Below are positions 1-5,037 of a DNA stretch of 5,825 bases, piece after piece (positions within the stretch are counted from its first letter, which is position 1; every line of letters begins with the position of its first letter). This DNA comes from Gammaproteobacteria bacterium (GTDB lineage Bacteria; Pseudomonadota; Gammaproteobacteria; Arenicellales; JAOTYS01). Where the stretch lies: NCBI GenBank assembly GCA_029861795.1, contig JAOTYS010000303.1:1-5825 (forward strand), written 5' to 3'. The translations under genes were made by a program, and so were the position numbers. The notes under the pieces were generated by a model. It ran no database searches, was not told the origin of the DNA, and was given only the letters and a program-made list of their open reading frames with translations.

Positions 1-1545
1 TTCGATGCGCAGTTTAATGACGGTGTCTCAGTCTGGGGTATGGAGGCGGAGAGCATCACGCTACCAGCGGTAACCTCTGGATCTTCGTATGTCAGTGTTT
101 CGTTCAGGCGCAGCTACTCGACACCGCCGGTGATTACTGTGCTGCCTACTACGGAGAATCCAGATCCAGCGACAATTCGCATCCGAAATGTCACGACAAC
201 AGGTTTTGAGGCGGCACAAGTGGAACCGGCGAGCCAGGATGGAACACAGGGCGCGATGACCATGCACTACGTGGCCGTGCAACCCGGAACGCATGAATTG
301 CCGGACGGCACGCGCGTACTGGCGGGGACCGTGTCTACAAACGTCTCGGTTCATGGCACTGGTGTGAGCGGCACTGAGGCGACGATCAGTGTGAACTACC
401 CGATATGGCCGGGCACCAGCGGTGGTGGAGGTACAAGCCCATTACCGGACTCTCAAGTGCTCACCTACGATGCAAATGGGAACCGAGCCTCCATTAATGA
501 GGACCTAGTTCTCTATAACTACTCGAACCTTGCAAATACGAATCGTCTACTGAGTACGACAGGCCCCACTGCGAAGACATACAGTCATGATTTGGCTGGC
601 AACGTCACTAGTGACGGGATTCACTCGTATGGCTACGATGATCGTGGACGCTTGGTCGATGTTGATTCGGGCGCCACAACCTATCAGCACAATGGTCAAG
701 GGCAGCGAGTCAAGAAGGATAACAGCACGATCACGTTGTTCGTTTACGACGAAGTTGGTGGATTAATTGGCGAGTATGACTCAGCAGGCGTAGTGGGTCA
801 GGAAACTGTATGGTTCAACGGCGCGCCTGTCGCTGTACTTGAAGGCGCAAGTGTCTACTATGTCCATACTGACCATCTGGGTTCACCGAGAGTTATCTCC
901 GACGGCAATACGCCAATTTGGAGATGGCAATCCGATCCGTTCGGATCAACGGCTCCGGATGAAGACCCTGATGGTGATGCGACAATGTTCACATACAATC
1001 TTCGATTCCCAGGGCAGTACTACGATGCGGAGACGGGGCTGAATTACAACTACTTTAGAACCTATGATCCGTCCATAGGCCGGTACCTGGAGAGTGATCC
1101 AATTGGGTTGCATGGAGGGTTGAACTCGTTTGCTTATACGGAAGGCAATCCGTTGTTGTCCAAGGACCCGTTTGGCCTATTGTCAGAGGACTGGAGCTGC
1201 ACTTGCAGGAGCGGCTTCTCATTGGGGTATGTCGCCAAGAATGCGAATGACTTCTCGACAAAGATTTGTCCCGTAGCCTGCGATTGCAAATGCACATCTG
1301 ATGGGACCGAATTGCCTACGATCAGATTCTCGGCCCTGAGCGACGGGCTTGATAGTGTTGGCGCGGGCGTAGTTTGCTTCAATCAATTCAATATTCAAAA
1401 GAAGTTCAAGACTGATACGAGGTTCACACCCTTTCGTCTTAATGGCAATCGGGAGCGTACTGAGTATCCAAAGGGTGATTTGACGAATCTATATATGGTA
1501 CTTGAGAAAAATCTGGAGACAGCATGCGATGACTGCGCAAAATAG
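1..1545 (+). CDS. RHS-repeat polymorphic toxin, C-terminal part (5' end outside window)
   Basis: The reading frame is open from base 1 with no in-frame stop, so the ATG at 40 is internal and the gene begins before the window. Bases 1 to about 400 encode a beta-rich, Ser/Thr/Val-rich segment (motifs PPVITVLPTT, TIRIRNVTTTGFEAAQVEP) resembling H-type-lectin-like domains. A Gly-rich linker follows (about 412-440). RHS/YD-type repeats come next (LTYDANGNR, YGYDDRGRLVDV). The RHS core follows with YYVHTDHLGSPR at 856-891, RFPGQYYDAETGLNYNYFRT, then GRYLESDPIGL, and it closes with DPFGL at 1165-1179. In RHS proteins the core forms a cocoon-like shell and the sequence after DPxGL is the exchangeable toxic tail. 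Here the tail is 121 residues with nine cysteines (for example CPVACDCKC) and I recognise no toxin family in it. The stop overlaps the next gene, a typical immunity-gene position. RHS assignment is firm. The toxin role is inferred from family knowledge, and the lectin label is tentative. Confidence 0.93.
   Translation, partial: FDAQFNDGVSVWGMEAESITLPAVTSGSSYVSVSFRRSYSTPPVITVLPTTENPDPATIRIRNVTTTGFEAAQVEPASQDGTQGAMTMHYVAVQPGTHELPDGTRVLAGTVSTNVSVHGTGVSGTEATISVNYPIWPGTSGGGGTSPLPDSQVLTYDANGNRASINEDLVLYNYSNLANTNRLLSTTGPTAKTYSHDLAGNVTSDGIHSYGYDDRGRLVDVDSGATTYQHNGQGQRVKKDNSTITLFVYDEVGGLIGEYDSAGVVGQETVWFNGAPVAVLEGASVYYVHTDHLGSPRVISDGNTPIWRWQSDPFGSTAPDEDPDGDATMFTYNLRFPGQYYDAETGLNYNYFRTYDPSIGRYLESDPIGLHGGLNSFAYTEGNPLLSKDPFGLLSEDWSCTCRSGFSLGYVAKNANDFSTKICPVACDCKCTSDGTELPTIRFSALSDGLDSVGAGVVCFNQFNIQKKFKTDTRFTPFRLNGNRERTEYPKGDLTNLYMVLEKNLETACDDCAK
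1180..1542 (+). other. Variable Cys-rich C-terminal domain of the RHS protein (candidate toxin domain)
   Basis: This is the part of the RHS protein after the DPFGL core terminator. It has nine cysteines in about 121 residues: CTC near the start, a CPVACDCKC cluster around 1270-1295, a lone Cys in GVVCFNQF, and CDDC three residues from the end. This spacing would suit metal binding or disulfides. I see no HNH, ADP-ribosyltransferase, deaminase or restriction-nuclease signature. The position makes it the expected effector module, but activity is not shown by the sequence. Confidence 0.6.
1515..1519 (+). promoter_or_regulatory. Ribosome binding site GGAGA for the overlapping small gene
   Basis: GGAGA lies inside the RHS coding sequence, nine bases before the ATG at 1529. 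It is the best Shine-Dalgarno match near the start and favours 1529 over the TTG at 1502 or the ATG at 1547. Confidence 0.5.
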
Positions 1546-1876
1546 TATGTCTTACTTTTGTTTCGCGATAATTGTAATGCTAGGTTTCGGCTGCACCGAA
1601 CCAAGGATCGATCACAGTGTTTTTGAGTGTGATCGTGGTGAAGTTATGACCAACGAATCGGAAGGCGGCTTGATTGAGTATCGCTGCATGGAGAAGACGC
1701 TTAAAGGCGAAATTGTTCAAGTTGGCGAGTACAGAGTTATTGACGGCCAAGGAAATGTATTGGTAAGGGGATTCTTCGAAAACGGCATAGGTGTTGGCGA
1801 GTGGACGTTCTACAATTCTGATGGCACGGTCAAGGAGGTCATACACCATGGCTCGCAAGCACTTCCGAAAGAGTAG
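1529..1876 (+). CDS. Small predicted lipoprotein with MORN_2/YwqK-like repeat; candidate immunity protein
   Basis: The product is 115 residues from the ATG at 1529. Alternative starts are TTG 1502, which adds a positively charged N-region (RKIWR) that suits a signal peptide, and ATG 1547, one base after the RHS stop. The N-terminus has a hydrophobic stretch (CFAIIVMLGFG) ending in a cysteine followed by TEP. This resembles a lipoprotein signal, but Gly at -3 makes the lipobox imperfect. The C-terminal half has the pattern GEYRVIDGQGNVLVRGFFENG then VGEWTFYNSDGTVKEV, the layout of MORN_2 repeats found in YwqK-type antitoxins. The gene overlaps the RHS frame by 17 bases, so translation is probably coupled. 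From this context I infer that it neutralises the RHS tail, perhaps at the envelope. It could instead be an unrelated lipoprotein. The coding call is solid and the immunity role is moderate. Confidence 0.75.
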   Translation: MTAQNSMSYFCFAIIVMLGFGCTEPRIDHSVFECDRGEVMTNESEGGLIEYRCMEKTLKGEIVQVGEYRVIDGQGNVLVRGFFENGIGVGEWTFYNSDGTVKEVIHHGSQALPKE

Positions 1877-1965
1877 GTAGCTTCTACGTATGCCGGCGAG
1901 GCGATGTAGGTCGAGCAGGACCTAGAATCTGTTCCCACGCCTTGCCCAATGGGACCCATGCTGAC

Positions 1966-2163
1966 TTACGGGCTTATCGGCCTGGATGCCAGCTCGATGT
2001 ATCTCACCGTGTGCTGAATGTTCTTGTGGCCCAGGGATTGCTGGACGGTCCTGGCGTCATGTCCATTATTGGCTAGCTTGAAGCCAGTGAAGTGTCTCCG
2101 CATGTCACGGCGCATGGTGCATCCATGGTGCACTTCTTGACACGCAGTGACACCGAACCGCTC
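1966..2163 (-). pseudogene. Decayed tyrosine recombinase (phage-type integrase), C-terminal remnant
   Basis: The minus strand encodes about 65 residues, including RRHFTGFKLANNGHDAR and QQSLGHKNIQHTVRYIEL, ending at TAA (1966-1968). This matches the C-terminal catalytic half of site-specific tyrosine recombinases: an HxxR-like box, then GH, then the Tyr nucleophile (codon 1999-2001). Going upstream, the frame runs into consecutive stops (TAA 2164-2166, TAG 2167-2169), so the N-terminal domains and the first catalytic Arg are missing. In the HxxR box the usual His is replaced by Asp (DMRRH), another sign of decay. A perfect 9-bp direct repeat lies inside it (CATGGTGCA at 2113-2121 and 2124-2132). 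It sits about 75 bp from a tRNA 3' fragment, the usual place for an integrase. The family call is confident. No function is expected. Confidence 0.85.
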
Positions 2164-2182
2164 TTACTAACACTGGCCCATG

Positions 2183-2230
2183 TAGGTGTCATTTTGCGCA
2201 AGTTCGCGCAACTAGGTGCCTGTTTGTGTA
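2183..2230. repeat. Imperfect direct repeat with internal inverted repeat beside the att-like site
   Basis: Two 18-bp copies, starting TAGGTGTCATTTTG (2183-2200) and TAGGTGCCTGTTTG (2213-2230), agree at 13 of 18 positions with a 30-bp period. The first copy overlaps an inverted repeat TTGCGC (2194-2199) / GCGCAA (2206-2211). The stretch lies between the integrase remnant and the tRNA fragment, where recombinase arm or accessory sites are usually found. That role is inferred. Confidence 0.4.
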
Positions 2231-2238
2231 AACCCAGT

Positions 2239-2285
2239 GACTCTTAATCCGCTGGTCCGGGGTTCGAGCCCCCGGGGGCCCACCA
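2239..2285 (+). tRNA. 3' half of a tRNA, probably Lys (CTT): attachment-site fragment
   Basis: The sequence reads as the anticodon loop CTCTTAA (2241-2247, anticodon CTT), 3' anticodon stem TCCGC, variable loop TGGTC, T stem CGGGG (2258-2262), T loop TTCGAGC, T stem CCCCG (2270-2274), acceptor strand GGGGCCC (2275-2281), discriminator A and encoded CCA (2283-2285). The T stem pairs perfectly. The 5' half is missing: there is no D arm or matching GGGCCC upstream, and AGTGA before the loop pairs with TCCGC at only two of five positions. Partial tRNAs of this kind are left when an integrative element duplicates the tRNA 3' end. It is a remnant, not a working tRNA. The Lys identity depends on the anticodon loop belonging to the duplicated part. 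Confidence 0.82.
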
Positions 2286-2307
2286 CTTCTTTCCTTTCAT
2301 TCTTGTT

Positions 2308-2316
2308 TGGTATATT
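2308..2316 (+). promoter_or_regulatory. Extended -10 promoter for the first SHOCT gene
   Basis: TGG followed by TATATT (2311-2316) fits an extended -10 element (TGnTATAAT). It lies about 28 bases before the ATG at 2344. No good -35 is visible, which extended -10 promoters can tolerate. Confidence 0.4.
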
Positions 2317-2319
2317 GGC

Positions 2320-2335
2320 CCCAGATAGTTCTGGG
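2320..2335. promoter_or_regulatory. Inverted repeat CCCAGA-TAGT-TCTGGG, possible operator or 5' UTR hairpin
   Basis: Perfect 6-bp arms around a 4-base centre lie directly after the extended -10 box and before the ATG at 2344, about where transcription would begin. It could be a repressor site or a small hairpin at the mRNA 5' end. No regulator can be named. Confidence 0.35.
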
Positions 2336-2343
2336 TGTTCGTC

Positions 2344-2901
2344 ATGCGTAGTTGTTTACTTGCTGTTATTTTCTTGCTTCTAGTGCCCTTGGCCTCAATC
2401 GCGGGAAGCCCGATTGAGGACATGATCGACGTCCCTGTCCCGATAAGGACAGATGGAGGTCAATATTCGATCGACCAGGTTCGGGCAGCCATTATCCAGG
2501 GGTGCCAGGCACGGCGGTGGACCGCTGAAATAGCAGGGGACAAGCTCATTCGCGCGAAGCTGAATGTCAGGAACAAGCATTTTGCAGTCGTCGAAATCCC
2601 TTTCTCGGATTCAGCGTATTCGGTCAAGTACTCGTCGAGTACGAACCTCGATCACAAGCCCAAACGCCAGACCATCCATCGCAACTACAACAAGTGGGTA
2701 CTCCAACTATCCACAGCGATAAACCGCCAATTCCACGCTCTCAGTTCCGCGGCCACTAGCGATACGAATCATTACCGGACCGATGTCGAGAAAGCATATA
2801 TATTCGACGAGCTTCTAAAGCTTGATGATCTACGCGACAGAGGTATCCTCACAGATGAGGAGTTTGAGACCGAAAAGCGAAAGCTATTGGAGCGCAACTA
2901 A
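2344..2901 (+). CDS. Exported protein with C-terminal SHOCT domain
   Basis: The product is 185 residues from ATG 2344. A GTG at 2335 would add three residues but lies within the inverted repeat. Residues 1-20 are a Sec signal peptide (MRSCLLAVIFLLLV) with likely cleavage after SIA. The middle part (about residues 40-130) contains VRAAIIQGCQARRWTAE, an AKLNVRNKHFAVVEIPFS stretch and IHRNYNKWVLQLSTAI. This resembles an alpha/beta domain seen in small proteobacterial envelope proteins of unknown function. The last 30 residues are a clear SHOCT domain (LLKLDDLRDRGILTDEEF), a short helical oligomerisation module. The gene begins 58 bases after the tRNA fragment and converges on a second SHOCT gene nine bases after its stop. 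It is probably periplasmic. The biochemical role is unknown. Confidence 0.85.
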   Translation: MRSCLLAVIFLLLVPLASIAGSPIEDMIDVPVPIRTDGGQYSIDQVRAAIIQGCQARRWTAEIAGDKLIRAKLNVRNKHFAVVEIPFSDSAYSVKYSSSTNLDHKPKRQTIHRNYNKWVLQLSTAINRQFHALSSAATSDTNHYRTDVEKAYIFDELLKLDDLRDRGILTDEEFETEKRKLLERN

Positions 2902-2910
2902 CGCGCCTTC

Positions 2911-3552
2911 TCAGTTTCTGTCGAGCAGTTTCTTCTTCTCCGCCTGAAATTCGGCGTCCGTCAGGATCCCGCGCTGTCTTAGATCGTCGAGCTTTACAAG
3001 TGCATCGTACAGGTCTACTTCAGGTTCCGATTCAGTCTCGGCGTCCATGGTAACGGATGAGTTAGCGTCGGCAGACTCAATCGATTCCGACGCTGATCTG
3101 TAGGTTGGTTGGGTCACAATACGACCGCCTGTGCCCCACAGGCTTCCACCTGTGCCCAGACAGTCCAGTTGTCGCGACTCTGGAAGGACCTTAATCGCCT
3201 GCCCGTCACCGGTCGGGCTCGTGATACGCCACGGTAGCGGGCCTTTGAATTTCTGACCTACCTGAAGGTTGACAATCGCGTCTGCCCCAATCCTACGGGC
3301 TTCTCGAATCATAGGAGAGTAGAGTTCGTCCACGTTCCCATAAGTTCGCTTCGTTGCCACAATTCTCGCCAGCACTTCATACTGAATATCCGTAGGAGGT
3401 GGTCCTGACAGAGCGCAAACTTCTCCATTGTTGGGAGGATACGTCTGCACACCGTCTTTCATCTCAACCTTAGCTCTAGCATCCGCCAACGCGGCTACGG
3501 GTAGCAACACAGGGAATAGGATCACTAGATTGAACATCGCTTTCAATTTCAT
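2911..3552 (-). CDS. Exported protein with C-terminal SHOCT domain and YbjQ-like motif
   Basis: The product is 213 residues. The ATG at 3552-3550 is preceded by AGGGG (3563-3559), six bases away, a good ribosome binding site. Residues 1-23 form a Sec signal peptide with likely cleavage after ALA. The segment at about residues 55-105 (YEVLARIVATKRTYGNVDEL, then EARRIGADAIVNLQVG) resembles the fold of YbjQ-type and other small lipoprotein domains in which a GADAI motif ends a helix. An acidic Ser-rich linker (about residues 155-180, SIESADANSSV and ETESEPEVD) leads to a SHOCT domain at the C-terminus (VKLDDLRQRGILTDAEF). The SHOCT helix is closely similar to that of the convergent neighbour, while the rest of the proteins differ. 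It probably acts in the periplasm. Substrate and partners are unknown. Confidence 0.87.
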   Translation of the reverse strand: MKLKAMFNLVILFPVLLPVAALADARAKVEMKDGVQTYPPNNGEVCALSGPPPTDIQYEVLARIVATKRTYGNVDELYSPMIREARRIGADAIVNLQVGQKFKGPLPWRITSPTGDGQAIKVLPESRQLDCLGTGGSLWGTGGRIVTQPTYRSASESIESADANSSVTMDAETESEPEVDLYDALVKLDDLRQRGILTDAEFQAEKKKLLDRN

Positions 3553-3626
3553 TCGGAGCCCCTAATATTGAGCGACACAGCGGAACTAGTACCAAAGTTT
3601 GTTTCTTGCGGCTATTGGTAATACCC

Positions 3627-3655
3627 GATGTATCCGGTTTACCGGATGGAGACAA
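3627..3655 (-). promoter_or_regulatory. Possible promoter of the minus-strand SHOCT gene with palindrome in its spacer
   Basis: On the minus strand TTGTCT (3655-3650) is followed 17 bases later by TACATC (3632-3627), a fair -35 with a weak -10. The spacer holds a perfect inverted repeat ATCCGG-TTTA-CCGGAT (3632-3647), placed where a bound repressor would block RNA polymerase. The palindrome is seen directly; the promoter is tentative. It lies about 75 bases before the ATG at 3552. Confidence 0.35.
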
Positions 3656-3726
3656 ACTGAGGCTCGCGAAAAAATCTGCCGCGCCAATGGGCGAAAACTC
3701 CCTGAGCAAACTAGGGGTTGGCCGAA

Positions 3727-3756
3727 CTGAGACGGTCAGCTAGTTCAGGCTATAAT
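3727..3756 (+). promoter_or_regulatory. Sigma-70-like promoter for the membrane-anchored HmuY-like gene
   Basis: TATAAT (3751-3756) is a perfect -10 box. CTGAGA (3727-3732) with an 18-base spacer matches the -35 consensus at four of six positions. Transcription would run toward the gene starting at 3930, giving a leader of about 165 bases. Confidence 0.5.
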
Positions 3757-3757
3757 T

Positions 3758-3779
3758 TCTCCTACTGACCCTTAGGAGA
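3758..3779. promoter_or_regulatory. Inverted repeat TCTCCTA / TAGGAGA just after the -10 box
   Basis: Perfect 7-bp arms (3758-3764 and 3773-3779) enclose eight bases and start two bases after TATAAT. This is the expected position of an operator at the transcription start or of a 5' hairpin. There is no following T-run, so it is not an obvious terminator. Confidence 0.4.
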
Positions 3780-3929
3780 CACTCGGCTTTCCTTCTTCAA
3801 CATCGTCAGATGTGAAGTCGATTTGAGCCGCGTGGGCATTGGCTGTCAGTCGTCGGTTCAACTATCATGAGTTGTGGCGCCAGTATCCATACCCGCGTGA
3901 TCCGTAACGGAACCATAATTGGTGATGCG

Positions 3930-4571
3930 ATGAGTGAAGAGAAAAAAGGACAATCCTGGTTTAGATGGGCCCTGGGATCGCTAATTGCAGTCGTCGGCGC
4001 TGGAACTGGTTTGGTTGCTGTCCTAAGTTACTATGATTCCAAACAAGCGGAGGCTGAGCGAGAATTCCAAGAACGATTGGCAGAATGGCAAGTATTCGAA
4101 CCCGATTCCCTATCGAGGCAGGCCCAAACAGTTGAGCTATCTGGACTGGATCGCTTAGATCTTGAGACCGGACGAGCGACAGGGGTGCCTAAAAGCGGTC
4201 TGAAATGGGATCTCCTATTTGTTTGCGGGCCACAGGGCAATGAAGCGATTCGGGCGGCAAGCGGTGTGCAGTGGCACCATCTTGGAAAGGTAAGTTTCTC
4301 TGACGTAACCTACCGGGATATTCGCGATGCCGAGTTTCAAAGCAATCGCAACCCGGAGACTGGTTACAACGACATGTTCTATGCTCATAGGGGAAATGTT
4401 CCTGGCGAAGGCTACGCGTTTGCTATTAAGACTTCAGACAACAACGTGGCCAAGGTACAAATCATGGAATATCGATCTCTGCAGGGTAATCCACAAGCCT
4501 GCAGGTATGTGACGCTTCGCTATGAAGTATTCCCCATAGTTGTGGATCCGCCCCGACCGCAACGCCGATAG
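3930..4571 (+). CDS. Membrane-anchored protein with tentative HmuY-like domain
   Basis: From ATG 3930 the product is 213 residues. I chose 3930 over the in-frame ATG at 3867 because it gives a short charged N-terminus (MSEEKKG) directly before the membrane segment; the GGTGA at 3921-3925 is only a weak ribosome site. Residues 12-35 (WALGSLIAVVGAGTGLVAVL) are one transmembrane helix. A charged helix follows (QAEAEREFQERLAEW), then a beta-rich domain outside the membrane. In that domain, VELSGLDRLDLETGRATGV leading to KWDLLFVCG, an AASGVQWHHLGKVSF stretch, and GYAFAIKTSDNNVAKVQIM ending in VTLRYEVFP follow the pattern of HmuY-like proteins (WDlaF box, then y-rT-dgk-aKlqi-Y, then a beta strand). 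HmuY binds haem in Bacteroidetes; the wider family is of unknown function. The family match is from pattern memory. Two Cys (VCGP and ACRY) could form a disulfide. No haem or TonB gene is adjacent, so a haem role is not supported by context. Confidence 0.8.
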   Translation: MSEEKKGQSWFRWALGSLIAVVGAGTGLVAVLSYYDSKQAEAEREFQERLAEWQVFEPDSLSRQAQTVELSGLDRLDLETGRATGVPKSGLKWDLLFVCGPQGNEAIRAASGVQWHHLGKVSFSDVTYRDIRDAEFQSNRNPETGYNDMFYAHRGNVPGEGYAFAIKTSDNNVAKVQIMEYRSLQGNPQACRYVTLRYEVFPIVVDPPRPQRR

Positions 4572-4780
4572 GTCTGCGCCACGTACGGCGTCCAAATAAG
4601 GCAAACTAATAGCCACTACGACCTACTTGACTAGTTGGATCGTGTGACCGCTTCAGGCCGATTTGTGCCCGTCGAAATCGACTGAATTGGTCTGATCGAA
4701 AGGCAGCTATCGGGAAAACCCGACGTTCCACCCAGATTTGTCGCTGGCCCCGATTCTGACCGGCTGACACGCTGCGGGGT
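4572..4780. other. Intergenic stretch with short inverted repeats, no gene seen
   Basis: No convincing ORF or RNA gene is visible. It contains GTCGA-AA-TCGAC (4671-4682) and TCGGG-AAAA-CCCGA (4710-4723). The second could form a small hairpin but has no T-run, so I do not call a terminator for the upstream gene. The stretch around 4645-4700 (GACCGCTTCAGGCCGATTT) has the look of a dispersed intergenic repeat, which I cannot verify here. Confidence 0.4.
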
Positions 4781-4927
4781 ATGGAGGAACTTCTTAGAGT
4801 CGCACCGCCGCCTGACGAAGGTCTCGTTGACCTAATCGAGCGAGCTTTTCTGGAAGGTCAGATTGATGGGCCCAAGGCTCATCTAGCGTACCTCTGGCTA
4901 AAGCAAAATAACGCTGATTTGCGCTGA
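4781..4927 (+). CDS. Doubtful 48-residue ORF of unknown function, possibly a gene remnant
   Basis: An ATG at 4781 opens 48 codons to TGA at 4925-4927. The peptide looks protein-like rather than random (MEELLRVAPPPDEG, then LVDLIERAFLEGQIDG, then AYLWLKQNNADL) and would form two short amphipathic helices. There is no spaced Shine-Dalgarno sequence. The frame is closed upstream by TGA at 4757-4759, so it could be the tail of a broken gene. It sits beside the tandem repeats at 4930-5035. I do not recognise a family. Confidence 0.35.
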   Translation: MEELLRVAPPPDEGLVDLIERAFLEGQIDGPKAHLAYLWLKQNNADLR

Positions 4928-4929
4928 AT

Positions 4930-4953
4930 TGCTACCCATACTGCTACCCAAAG
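4930..4953. repeat. Tandem repeat of 12-bp period, TGCTACCCA x2
   Basis: TGCTACCCA occurs at 4930-4938 and again at 4942-4950, giving two 12-base units (TGCTACCCATAC, TGCTACCCAAAG). A second, different pair of the same 12-bp period lies 61 bases further on. Paired short direct repeats are typical of recombinase arm-binding sites. That role is inferred. Confidence 0.55.
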
Positions 4954-4986
4954 AACAAAGGGTTACGCCACAAAGCAGATAGCACA

Positions 4987-5007
4987 ATTTGAGCTCAAAT
5001 ATTTGAG
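4987..5007. repeat. 14-bp perfect palindrome ATTTGAGCTCAAAT with third half-site
   Basis: ATTTGAG (4987-4993) and CTCAAAT (4994-5000) form a gapless palindrome, followed immediately by another ATTTGAG (5001-5007). Three adjacent half-sites of this type would suit a dimeric DNA-binding protein. It lies between the two 12-bp-period repeats. Confidence 0.5.
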
Positions 5008-5013
5008 TGAATA

Positions 5014-5037
5014 GGGGCAACTTTGGGGGCAACTTCG
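5014..5037. repeat. Tandem repeat of 12-bp period, GGGGCAACTT x2
   Basis: GGGGCAACTT is present at 5014-5023 and 5026-5035, again with a 12-bp period (GGGGCAACTTTG, GGGGCAACTTCG). With the TGCTACCCA pair and the central palindrome it forms a symmetric-looking cluster of about 108 bases. The following bases (about 5045-5095) are AT-rich and show no gene. Confidence 0.55.

Noticed and set aside
40..42. ATG at 40 as the true start of the RHS gene
   Set aside because: The frame is open back to base 1 with similar composition and there is no ribosome site before 40, so the gene is cut by the window edge.
1580..1858. 92-codon minus-strand ORF opposite the immunity candidate
   Set aside because: It is a shadow of the MORN-type gene, which has a better start, ribosome site and recognisable repeat.
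1907..1924. TAGGTC-GAGCAG-GACCTA hairpin as terminator of the RHS unit
   Set aside because: The 6-bp stem is perfect but no T-run follows on either strand, so termination is not supported.
2210..2285. A complete functional tRNA gene
   Set aside because: There is no D arm, no GGGCCC-type 5' acceptor strand about 76 bases before the CCA end, and the 5' anticodon stem fails to pair.
3476..3709. 77-codon minus-strand ORF overlapping the start of the SHOCT gene
   Set aside because: It overlaps the signal-peptide region of a clear gene in another frame, shows no family pattern and covers the candidate promoter.
4710..4723. TCGGG-AAAA-CCCGA hairpin as terminator of the HmuY-like gene
   Set aside because: The stem is only 5 bp, no T-run follows, and it is about 140 bases past the stop codon.
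4930..5037. CRISPR array
   Set aside because: The repeats are 9-10 bases with 2-3 base gaps and occur only twice each, unlike CRISPR repeat-spacer units.
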